Source: Saccharum officinarum
Lineage: Eukaryota > Streptophyta > Magnoliopsida > Poales > Poaceae
Length of the DNA stretch: 64,000 nt
Direction of reading: 5' to 3'
NCBI GenBank assembly: GCA_020631735.1
Contig: CM036160.1
Location: forward strand, 114,248,680 to 114,312,679
Shown here one piece after another: positions 54,354-64,000 of the stretch (position 1 is the stretch's first letter; each line of letters starts with the position of its first letter). Below the pieces are notes generated by a model. It saw nothing but the letters and a program-made list of their open reading frames with translations. It ran no database searches and was not told where the DNA came from. Both the position numbers and the translations under genes were made by a program.

Positions 54354-57300
54354 ATGGGAGGAGTTGGGGAGAAGATTTTGACGGGGGTTATGAGCCCCGT
54401 GCTCGGCAAGCTCACTAGCCTCATCGAGAAGAAGTACACCGAGCTCACGAACGTGAGGAAGAAGCTGGAGCAGCTCAGGAAGGAGCTGGTGGCCATCAAC
54501 CTCGCGCTGGAGAAGCTCGCGGCCATGGAGAACCCAGACGCGCAGGCGAAGGCCTGGGCGGCGGAGATGCGCGAGCTGGCCTACGACTTGGAGGACAGCA
54601 TCGATCTGTTCACCCACCACGTCGACCATGAGCCGATGGACACCACCACCGGAGTCAAGAGATTCTTCCGCAACAAGATCAGAAAGCTCAAGAAACTACA
54701 CTACCGCCATAGGTTTGCCAAGGAGATCCAAGAACATTTTGATCTTGTCAACGAAGCACACGGGCGTAGAGAGAGATACAAGATTGACGAGCGCAGCTTC
54801 TGCAGTTCTAGCATCTCGAGCGCGGAGATCGATCCTCGGTTACAGGCACTGTACGTGGAGGTGGAGAAACTCGTGGGCATTGAGAAACCAAGCAACGAGA
54901 TCATTGGTCGGCTCGTCGGCGAGAACCTAGCAAAGGGATGTAGGATTGTCTCCATTGTTGGATCTGGAGGTTCAGGCAAGACTACGCTAGCAAAACAAGT
55001 GTACGAGAAAATCAAGGGTCAGTTTTCTTGTGCAGCTTTTGTGTCTGTATCACAGAAGCCCAACATGAATAACCTTCTACGTGACTTACAATATCAAACT
55101 GGAGTTAAAGAATGGATGTCAATGGGATCTTGCAGTGACCTACAACTGATCGACCAACTAAGATCACATCTCGAAAACCAAAGGTTAGTTTACCATTCAT
55201 TTTCTTTTTGCTTGCTTCAGTAACTTTTAGAAATTTGTGAATCTTTCTAGTTACCACTAGTAGAGTTTTTTTTCCCTCGAACGAACCACTAGTATAAATT
55301 GTGAATACTACTAGTGGTTATTTGTGGGTAAGGGTAGATGAGTACACCTGCACAACCTTTAATTACAGTTTTGCAATTCGAATGATTGTAATCCAAAACT
55401 TAACAATCGAATTCTAAGAACCCTTTAATTAATCCATCATCACGGTGATGCTCCCGTTCTTTATGATACACAAGCCAGCAAATATATACTGTAAACAAAG
55501 CTAGGGATTGACCAAAGAATGCCAGCCCTAAAACTCCCCTAACGTATTTGCATTTATGCAAAATGTTGTTGCATTTACTGAAAAAATAATTCTCACTTCT
55601 TCACAAACTTGCTTATATAGGTATCTTGTTGTGATTGATGACGTTTGGACAGAGGAAGCATGGCAATACATACAATATGCTCTTCCTAAAAATGCCTGTA
55701 CAAGTAGAATAATCATGACGACACGCATCAACAGTGTAGGACAGTTGTGCTGCACTTCAGATGAGGGCTTTCTTTATCAAATGAAACCTCTTAGCAGAAG
55801 TGATTCTGAAAATTTATTTCTCAAAAGGACACTTTGTGCTGATGAAGATAGGTTTCCTATTCAACTGGAGGGGATAAAAAATGATATACTTGAAAAATGC
55901 GATGGTTTGCCATTGGCTATTGTTACTCTAGCTAGTTTGTTAGCTAATAAACCGAGAACAAAGGAAGAATGGGAGAGAGCACTTAATTCTATCCGTTATA
56001 TGCATGAAAAAGATAGTGGGATGGAAGTAATAGATAAGATACTTACTCTGAGTTACAACGATCTACCGTACCATATGAGAAATTGCTTACTGCATCTCAG
56101 CACATTTCCAGAGGATCATGAGATTTACAAAGATATATTGTTATGGAGATGGATAGCCGAAGGATTTGTCACTGAAAAACAAGGTTTTACTTTGGAGCAA
56201 GTTGCTGAGAGTTACTTTTATGAGTTTATAAATAGGAGTTTGATACAGCCCATAACCTTGGTTCCAAGATTTGGAATGTACACGGTAGAAGAAGGATGTC
56301 GAGTCCATGATATTGTATTGAACTTCCTCATCTCTCGGTCAGCTGAAGAAAATTTTGTAACTATGTTGGATGGCCAGGGTGTTCCATCTTCAAATCAAAG
56401 GATTCGTCGGCTCTCTGTCTGGTACAATTCAATACATGCACTGGCAGTCTCTCGAGGAACCATGAATCTGTCTCATCTCCGTTCAATTAGTATATGTGAT
56501 GTTGGAGGATGGACGATGCTTCCTGTTTTGGACCTACCTATTCTTCGGGTGTTAGATATAGAGGAATACAATGATTTGAGGATTCTTGATCCTGATGGCA
56601 TTATAATTTTATATCAACTGGGGTATCGGAGGTTCTGTAGAGCAAGGGGTGTCATGCTACCACCCCAAATAAGGAATCGGATTGTTGATCCTCATTGCGT
56701 TTTAAGTTTATTCCATCTGAGATATCTGAGGTTTGGTGGAGCAATGGGTGTCACACTACCAGCTCAAATTGGGACTCTACAGTATCTGCAGACTCTTGAT
56801 TTAAGCGGAGCTAGAGTAACACAGCTTCCAGAAAGTATTGTTCAGCTCAAGCGACTGATGTGTCTTGTTGGGTACCAACTCATGATGCCAGATGGGTTTG
56901 GTAACATGGAATCCCTTGAGGAGTTAGGGAATCTTGATGGCTGCAACTGCTCCATAAATTTTGGGGAAGATCTAGCACTTTTGAGCAAGTTGAGGGTACT
57001 CCGAGTGACGTTCATGTGGAACAGAACAAGTGATCTGGGAGCTAGGAAGGAATCTTTGATTTCATCTCTCTGCAAACTCGGAGGAAACAACCTTCAGTCT
57101 GTCTATATATATGACAACGTTGGTGGTGGAGATTGTCTTGTGGAATCATGGTACCCTGCACCATGCCGCCTCCAAAAGTTTATTCATATCAGTAAATACT
57201 TCAGGTTTCCAAAGTGGATTAATTCCAGCCTTTGTGATCTCACCTACTTGGATATACTTGTTCAGAAGATGGAAAGAGATTATCTGCGTATTCTTGAAGA

Positions 57301-57721
57301 TTTGCCTGGCATTCGTGTCCTGTACCTTGATGTGAAGGAAGTTGCAGAAGATGGACTCATCGTCAGTGACGGTGCATTTCGAAGTCTAACATGTTTCCAA
57401 TTCTATAATATAGATGGACCTGGTTTGGTATTTAAAGGAGGCATGCGAATGCTGGAATGGCTTAGGCTCGGATTTGACGCAGATAAAGCTGTTTCAACAT
57501 ATGGCATCAGTTTGGAGGTTGGCATTGGGCACCTCTCAAATGTCAAACGTATTGGTCTTACTATCCGGATGATTTCTGAAGGTGAAAATGATCCTGCGGA
57601 GAAGGCCGTCAAATCTGTCATCAATGGCCAAGTAAATATGCTTCCCAACTGTGCCACAGTTGACATCGGATTTAGTAGACGGAGTCGGTTTTCACCTGGC
57701 AGGCACAACAGGTCCACATAG
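54354..57721 (+). CDS. CC-NB-LRR disease resistance protein (NLR2)
   Basis: Tandem paralogue of NLR1, with exons 54354-55183 and 55621-57721 giving 976 residues. The same motif set is intact: EDVID-like LEDSIDLF, P-loop GSGGSGKTTLAKQVYE, kinase-2 YLVVIDDVW, SRIIMTTR, CDGLPLAIVTLA, CLLHLSTFPED and CRVHDIVLNF. The start MGGVGEKILTG lacks a few residues of NLR1's N-terminus. The LRR region is one unit longer because of a 99-bp in-frame tandem duplication (56588-56686 and 56687-56785). The last 600 bp are about 99% identical to NLR1 by eye, whereas the first LRRs differ strongly. It has no stops or frameshifts. The promoter differs from NLR1 by a MITE insertion, so expression may differ. Confidence 0.94.
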
Positions 57722-57911
57722 AAGAACCCATAGGATGTATGTAACGGCTTGTGGTTGGTTTACTGTACTGTTCTACTGTATGTTTGCTTCTGCAGTTTGT
57801 GCTTGTTTCCAAATTGGAAAGCTCGGACACTTGCACTATACATGCTGTATTTAGGTTATTAGTAGGTATAGAAAATAGAATGTCGTCCCAAAAGGAACGA
57901 CATGCAACCAC

Positions 57912-59621
57912 AAGTTGTACTTGGATGTGTTCTATAATAATCATTCGATTTTCTTCTTAATAATGTAGTGACACGGAAATCTTCTGATCTGAGAAGAGAA
58001 TTTGCCAAATTTTCTCTTCAAGGCTGCTTCCTGATTTGTTGATTTGTCACAGTTCGATAATCTTCATCAGGCAAATGATAATCTTACAGCTTCGTACATA
58101 AATCTGTATGCTTTTTTTTTTGTTACTTAGGCTTACGGATGTAGAAACATACTCTATGAGGGGCTTCTCTCACTTGTTTTCTACATTTAGCTTCTACTTC
58201 TAAATTTCAGTGACTATAAACTTGTAGAGGGGTCGATCCAGCAGCGGTAGCGGGGGCTCGAGCCCCGGCTGACCCGGTGCTAGACCTGCCCCTTAGGCTC
58301 CATTATAGTACATATAGCTTTGGTACCCGGGGCTAGATCTGCCCCTGCTTAGGCTCCATTATAGTTTTATATGACGCTTTGGTAAACTATGTAGACATGC
58401 AGGATACAGAGGTTGCACTGTAAAGATTTTCGAGTTCTTCACTGTATTTTTTTTCTTTGAATTCTCAGTGTGCAATGTGCATACAGCCCTTTGTTTCATG
58501 TCATCCCGTGCTTTTCATCATTATGTGGGATATATACTCTCTCTCTCTCCTATAATAAATAAGTTTCTGTAATTTCTTAGACAGATTAAGGATGTTAGGA
58601 AAAGACGCATATATCCTTTTTATTTGGTAGTTATCGTTTGCATACACCCATGATTAGCTTCAAATGAAAAAAGTTCAAATTGCTACTTCAAGTATCACTT
58701 ATGTCACTAACATTTGGTTCAATTTACTTATTTTAACTATTTCAGTCGATCCAATTTACCTTTTAATAAGATTTGCTTTTTTTTATTTCTCTATGCAGAA
58801 GTTTAATTTTTATTTTGAAATTTGTGAGGTGATAGTGGGCACCATAAATTATTTTCAAAAATACGTATGATTTTATATCATTATGTTTAATACAAATTCA
58901 TATTTCTAGTATTAATTATGATTAAATTTTGTGACATATTGCTTTAAACATAAACTATGGTGCTAGCTAGCCCTCACAGAATTTGAAATTAAAAATCAAT
59001 TTGAATGTAGAGAAACAAAAAAGATATTTTTTGTTGAAGGATAAATTAGAGGAACTGAAATAATTGAGAGAAGTACAGCAAACTAAATGATAGTTTAGGA
59101 GTTATCTAAACATAGACCATGTTTGAGGGTAGTGTTTTAGACTTTTTTTTCAAATCAAAATTGGTATCGGCATAGCTATTGTAGGGATAGCGACGAGTTT
59201 GCCCACGAATTGTAGGGTCTGCGTGAAGTATATTGGGACAAGATACAATTCCTCACGTCTTCGGCCAGTGCCAGTTTGTGTGGGGCCGTGAGTAATCCAT
59301 CTGAACAAAGCAGCCTACTGTAATTGTCAAAGAGATAATAGTATCCATCCAAACAACCTTAGATTTCATAGCCTACTAATTACAAACTCATTTCAGCCAG
59401 CCAAAACAATTTATTCTCCAAAATACGGATTCCTACACTCATCTCATCAGTAAGTGAGAGCAGCTCATCTCCTCGAACAATTTATTTCAGCAAGTGCTTT
59501 GTTTCAAAGCAAGATTTCTACTACCACTAACAGGAATTTTTTTCTTGGATCCACATCTAGTTCCCTAACTCCAAGATCCGATGATTATGTGAGTCGGAGG
59601 AGAGGGGAGGAGGAATCGAAG
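57912..59621. other. Intergenic between NLR2 and NLR3
   Basis: AT-rich. At 58,235-58,375 a GC-rich patch (GGTAGCGGGGGCTCGAGCCC) is followed by two copies of a GCTCCATTATAG-containing unit with a period of about 53 bp, typical of hAT-like subterminal repeats. Around 59,160 a segment (ATCGGCATAGCTATTGTAG) matches the NLR1 upstream region, showing shared promoter ancestry. No gene. Confidence 0.5.
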
Positions 59622-62600
59622 ATGGGAGGAACTGGGGTGGAGAGCGCCTTGGCGGGGATGATGGGCCCCGCGCTCGACTAGCTCGCTAGCCTCGTCGATA
59701 AGTACACCGAGCTCAGAAACGTGAGGAAGAAGATGGAGCTGCTGAGGAAGGAGCTGATCGCCATCAACCTCGCGCTGGAGAAGCACGCGGCCATGGAGCG
59801 CCCGGACGCGCAGGCGAAGGCGTGGGCAGCGGAGATGCGCGAGCTGGCCTACGACTTGGAGGACAGCATCGACCTCTTCACCCACCACGTCGACCACGAA
59901 CCGCCGGACACCACCACCGGCGTCAAGAGGTTCTTCCTCCGGATGATCCGGAAGCTCAAGAAACTCCACTACCGCCACAGGTTTGCTCAGGAGATCAAAG
60001 AACTTCACGATCTTGCCAACGAATCGTACCAGCGTAGAAAGAGATACAGGATTGAGGAGGGCGGTTCTAGCATCTCGCACGCGGAGATCGATCCTCGATT
60101 ACAGGCACTCTACGTGGAGGTGGAGAAGCTCGTGGGCATCCAGGGCCCAAGCCAGGAGATCATTGGCCGGCTCGTCGGCGAGAACCCACCAGCGGAGCGA
60201 CAGAGGGTTGTCGCCATTGTTGGATCTGGAGGTTCAGGCAAGACTACACTTGCTAAACAGGTGTATGAGAAAATCCGGGGCCAATTCTCTTGTGCAGCTT
60301 TTGTGTCTGTGTCGCAAAAGCCCAATATGATTAGCCTTCTGTGGGAGTTGCTATCTCAAATTGGGAGCCACGGTGGAGATTTAGGATTGATGGCATTAGG
60401 ATCTTGCAGCGAAAAACAACTGATTGACAAATTAATATCACATCTTGAAAATCAGAGGTTAGTTTAACTATTCTTTTTTGTTAGCTTAATTCGGAACACC
60501 TCCTGGAAATCTGTGAATCTCAGTGGTTGTTTGCTTGTACAGCCACTAATTACACTAAATTTTTCTTACACAACAATAAGTAGTTTTGCATGATGGCAAT
60601 TCAAAGTTAAAACTAACGTCTAGTGTATGTCGTATTTGTTTTTTCATAAACTTTTGTAACATTTTTACATGTATGCACAACCGTTTCTATTGCCTTTATA
60701 CAGAAATGATTTTCACTGCTTCACAAACTTGCTTATAGGTATCTTGTTGTGATAGATGATGTTTGGACCAAGTCAGCATGGGAAACCATACAATGTGCTC
60801 TTCCTAAAAATGGCCATACAAGTAAAATAATTATGACAACACGCATCAACAGTGTAGGTCGGTTCTGCTGCACTTCAGATGAGGGTTTCGCCTATCAAAT
60901 GAAACCTCTTAGCAGAAACGATTCTGAAAATTTATTTCTGAAAAGGACATTATGTGATGAAGACAAGTTTCCTGTTCAGCTGGAGGGGATTAAAAATGAG
61001 ATAATTGAAAAATGCGATGGTTTGCCACTGGCCATTGTTACTCTAGCTAGCATGTTAGCTACTAAACCAAGAACAGAGGAAGAATGGGAGAGGGCACTTA
61101 ATTCTATCCATTCTATGCACGAAAAAGATAGTGGCCTGGAAGTGATAGATAAGATATTGTCTCTGAGTTACAGCGATCTACCTCACAATATGAGAAATTG
61201 CTTATTGTATCTGAGTACATTTCCAGAGGATCACACGATTTACAAAGATATCTTAGTATGGAGATGTATAGCTGAAGGATTTATCACTGAAAAACAAGGC
61301 TTTACTTTGGAGCAAGTTGCCGAGAGTTACTTTTATGAGTTTGTTAACAGGAGTTTGGTCCAGCCCATAACCTTGCGTTCAAGATATGAAACACGTAGCG
61401 AAGGAGGTTGTCGAGTCCATGATATTGTATTGAACTTCCTCATCTCTCGTTCAGCTGAAGAAATTTTTTTAACTATGTTGTATGGCCAGGGGGTTCCATC
61501 TTCAGATCAAAGGATTCGTCGGCTCTCTGTCTGGGACAATCCAGAACATGCACTGGCAGTCTCGAGAGCAACCATGAATCTCTCCCATCTCCGGTCATTT
61601 AGTATATGCAATGTTGGAGATTGGACTATGCCTCCTGTTTTAGACCTACCTGTCCTTCGAGTGTTAGATCTAGAGGGATGCCGTGATTTGAGGATTGTTG
61701 ACCCTGATTGCATTTTAAGTTTATTTCATCTCAGATACCTGGGGTTCCGTAGTGCAAGCGGTGTCGTGCTACCGGATCAAATTGGAAACCTACACTATCT
61801 GCAGACCATCGATTTAAGCGGGACTGGAGTAACACAGCTGCCAGAAAGTATTGTTCGGCTCAAGCGACTGATGCATCTTGTTGGTCAACGTCTCATCATG
61901 CCAGATGGGTTTGGTAACATGGAATCCCTTCAGGAGTTAGGGACTATTGATTGCTGGAAGTGCTCCATCAATTTTGGGGAAGATCTAGCACTTTTGAGCA
62001 GGTTGAGGGTGCTCCGAGTGACTTTCATCGGGGTTGAAACAAGTGCTATGGAAACTAGAAAAAAATCTTTGATGTCATCCCTCTGCAAACTTGGAGGAAA
62101 CAACCTTCGGCATGTCACTATTAATGACCATGTTGGTAGTGGAGAGTGTTTTGTTGATTCGTGGTACCCTCCTCCATGTCTCCTCCAAAAGTTCATTCAT
62201 ATCAGTCAATACTTCTCCAGGTTTCCAAAGTGGATTAGTTCCTGTCTTTGTGATCTCACCCACTTGGATATAAAGGTTGAAAAGATGGAAAGAGAGTATC
62301 TGCGTATTCTTGAAGATCTGCCTGCCATCCGTTCCCTATACCTTTTCGTAAAGCAACTTTCCGAAGATGGGCTCATCATCAGTCGTGGTGCATTCCGATG
62401 TCTAAGGCGTTTCGAATTCTGTAATATAGATGGACCTGGTTTGATATTTGAAGGAGACATGCGAATGCTAGAATGGCTTAGGCTCGGATTCGATGCAGAT
62501 AAAGCACAATCAACATATGGCAGTTTGGAGGTTGGAATCCAGCACCTCTCATCTCTCAAACATATCGTGCTCATTGTCTGGATGATTTCTGAAGGTGGTA

Positions 62601-62719
62601 ATGATCCAGCGGAGGAAGCCGTGAAGTCTGCCATCAGTGGCCAAGTAAAGATGCTCTCGAACTCTCCAACGCTTGATATCAGATTTCGTAGACGGAGTCA
62701 GCTGGCAGGCACAGAATAA
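59622..62719 (+). pseudogene. CC-NB-LRR (NLR3) with premature stop at codon 20
   Basis: Third, more diverged paralogue, with exons 59622-60457 and 60739-62719. The start ATG context (GAAGATGGGAGGA) matches NLR1, but codon 20 is TAG (59679-59681) where the paralogues have CTCGGCAAG (Leu-Gly-Lys); here CTCGACTAG. The rest of the frame is open to the end and keeps every motif: LEDSIDLF, P-loop GSGGSGKTTLAKQVYE, YLVVIDDVW, SKIIMTTR, CDGLPLAIVTLA, CLLYLSTFPED, CRVHDIVLNF and LRRs. Translation could resume at ATG 59733 (MELLRKELIAINLALEK), giving about 901 residues that lack only the first 37 of the coiled coil. Either a recent pseudogene or an N-terminally shortened receptor. Confidence 0.88.
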
Positions 62720-63343
62720 GGACCACGAAAAACATGACGTTGGATGTTGCGTACTGTAGTATGTTGTTTCTGCAGTTTGTGCTTGTTGCCAAAATGGAAA
62801 GCTCGACGCTTCGCACTACATGCTCCATTGAGGTTAGCTTGTATAAGGTCGCCCCAGAAGGGAAGACATACAACCACCTTTTTTTTATAACATACAACCA
62901 AAAATTGTGTTAATGTGTTGTAACCTTTAAATTTTCTTCTTAATGCAGTGACATGCAACTCTTCTGAGAAAGAATTGTCAAATTTTCTCTTCAAGACTGC
63001 TTCCTGAATGGGAAGATCCTGCATAACTGGATAATCTGCATCAGTCAAATGATAATCTCACAGCTTTGAAGAGAGATCTGCATGTTTCTAGGATTACTTA
63101 GGCTTCCTGAATTGTGCAGAGCAAACTATCGTGAAGGAGTGACCTGATGTCTGCACTATTTTTCGAGAACGAGCTTGTTGGCACGTTATTTCATAAGAGG
63201 TGATGTCTGCATTATACATGACTGCATTGCAAAAGGGAGCTGCAGGATCCTATGGAGGTACTCGTAGAATAGCTGTAACCGTCTGGAGTCACTCCCATGG
63301 AGAGATGTGCAGGCACATCTAACATCTTGGAGATAAGGACCTT
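62720..63343. other. NLR3 3' flank and repeat debris
   Basis: The first 300 bp match the 3' flanks of NLR1/2 (GTTTGTGCTTGTT, ACATGC, ACAACCAC). At about 63,160 TTTTTCGAGAACGAGCTTGT and TTTCATAAGAGG resemble an antisense LINE 3' end. Confidence 0.45.
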
Positions 63344-63601
63344 ATGGAACTGTTTAAGAGACATTGGCAACAGAACCGACAAAGTAAGTTTGTAAAGATC
63401 TGGAATGAGCTAGATGGGTTGTCATTAAAATATATTGCCAAGAAAGAAAGTGGTGCTAATGTCTATATGCAGCAGGAGTCAACTGAGCATAAAGAGACAG
63501 AGCCTAAAGAAATTATGCTGGTGACAGCAACGGCAAAATCACAAGGTCGTTTTGGAGTGGACCCGTGCGAAATCAAAGGAGAAGTGGTCATTGCTGCATG
63601 A
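63344..63601 (+). other. Hypothetical ORF, 85 codons
   Basis: Starts at ATG 63344 (MELFKRHWQQNRQSKFVKIW) and continues with SLKYIAKKESGANVYMQQES to a stop at 63599-63601. Not recognised. Codon use is unremarkable. It may be an exon fragment of a gene continuing outside the window, or chance. Confidence 0.2.
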
Positions 63602-63632
63602 AAGAAAGGGAACTAGATAGGAATCATGGGCA

Positions 63633-63950
63633 CTAAAATTGCAGATCTAAATAATATATAGCCATGTATTCAAGGGAATAAGTTGCTTTCCACTCACTGG
63701 GGATGGTAGAGGTGACGACATTCCAGCCGATGGTACACTGCTTCGTCAATACAAGTGTTGCAACAAAGAAAACAATAGGCTTCCAATCAATGAACTTCCC
63801 TGAGCTTATCAGCTTGCCCAGGATCAATGTCAAAATGCAAAAAGTCAAGGTGCACCAAGTGATCCCTATCCCTATGTACAGAGTCTTTTTATGGGGGAAG
63901 AAGATAAAAAGTTTAAGGTTGAGTTGAAGCAACGACATGCGATTGTTCAC
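63633..63950 (-). other. Hypothetical membrane ORF at the window edge
   Basis: A minus-strand frame of 105 codons with two hydrophobic stretches (ITWCTLTFCILTLILGKLI and WKPIVFFVATLVL) followed by GWNVVTSTIPSEW. It looks like protein rather than random sequence, but I do not recognise the family. It may be an exon of a gene whose other exons lie beyond 64,000. Confidence 0.3.
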
Positions 63951-64000
63951 CTGAAAGACAGGATTGTAGAGACGGCTTAAACGGTGCTTAATTTTCCACA

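Larger units (their letters stand above)
51547..57911. repeat. Segmental duplication, unit 2 (SFT2 remnant + NLR2)
   Basis: Head-to-tail copy of 42953-51554. It starts with GCAACCAC (51547-51554), continues into the same flank as unit 1, and ends at a third GCAACCAC (57904-57911) after NLR2. It is shorter than unit 1 (6.4 versus 8.6 kb), mainly from a 2,491-bp deletion in SFT2. Confidence 0.93.

Noticed and set aside
1..64000. CRISPR arrays, prokaryotic operons, phage or integrated viral genomes
   Set aside because: No spaced direct repeats of CRISPR type, and no viral genes beyond the ordinary LTR retrotransposon.

Overview
The window looks like nuclear DNA of a panicoid grass (sorghum, sugarcane or maize type). 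The evidence is intron-rich plant genes with GC-rich first exons, many grass MITEs, a Ty1/copia element, LINE and SINE insertions, and a cluster of coiled-coil NLR genes whose intron sits just before the kinase-2 motif. Species cannot be named from the sequence alone. No operons, CRISPR arrays or prokaryotic features are present.

Layout. Positions 1-13,000 are accessory DNA: a grass-type DUF6598 gene fragment (2045-2599), a 449-bp hAT MITE, three decayed copies of one papain-like cysteine protease (3.8, 5.7 and 8.2 kb), a LINE RNase H remnant, several Tourist-like MITEs and a 1.14-kb element with 69-bp terminal inverted repeats. Positions 13,137-27,494 hold a 16-exon SAC3/GANP-family gene (mRNA export, TREX-2 scaffold). 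Its first intron carries a recent 4.6-kb copia element with identical LTRs, and its exon 14 carries a 1-nt frameshift in a C-run. Positions 28,618-31,709 (minus) hold a three-exon PP2C phosphatase. Positions 32-38 kb are repeats, including a SINE with a perfect 15-bp target duplication. Positions 38,280-41,316 hold the mitochondrial ribosomal protein mL46 gene, and 44,316-47,095 an SFT2/Got1-type Golgi transport protein gene.

From 42,953 onward the main structure is a tandem segmental duplication. An 8.6-kb block (SFT2 plus an NLR) was copied head to tail, with the same 8-bp motif GCAACCAC at the start, junction and end. In copy 2 the SFT2 gene was then cut down by a 2,491-bp deletion at another 8-bp microhomology, leaving a 60-codon mini-ORF with its splice sites. 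The copies differ by datable insertions: a nested MITE pair and a retroposed 3'-UTR-like fragment only in copy 1, and MITEs only in copy 2, one of them in the NLR2 promoter. NLR1 and NLR2 are nearly identical outside a mosaic LRR segment. The third paralogue, NLR3 (59,622-62,719), has an in-frame stop at codon 20.

The housekeeping genes (SAC3, PP2C, mL46, SFT2) have separate roles and share no pathway that the sequence shows. The NLRs probably form one evolving immune-receptor cluster. I found no convincing undescribed system. The best leads are the SFT2 mini-gene, the SAC3 frameshift, the gag-less but recently mobile copia element, and the duplication history of the NLR block.
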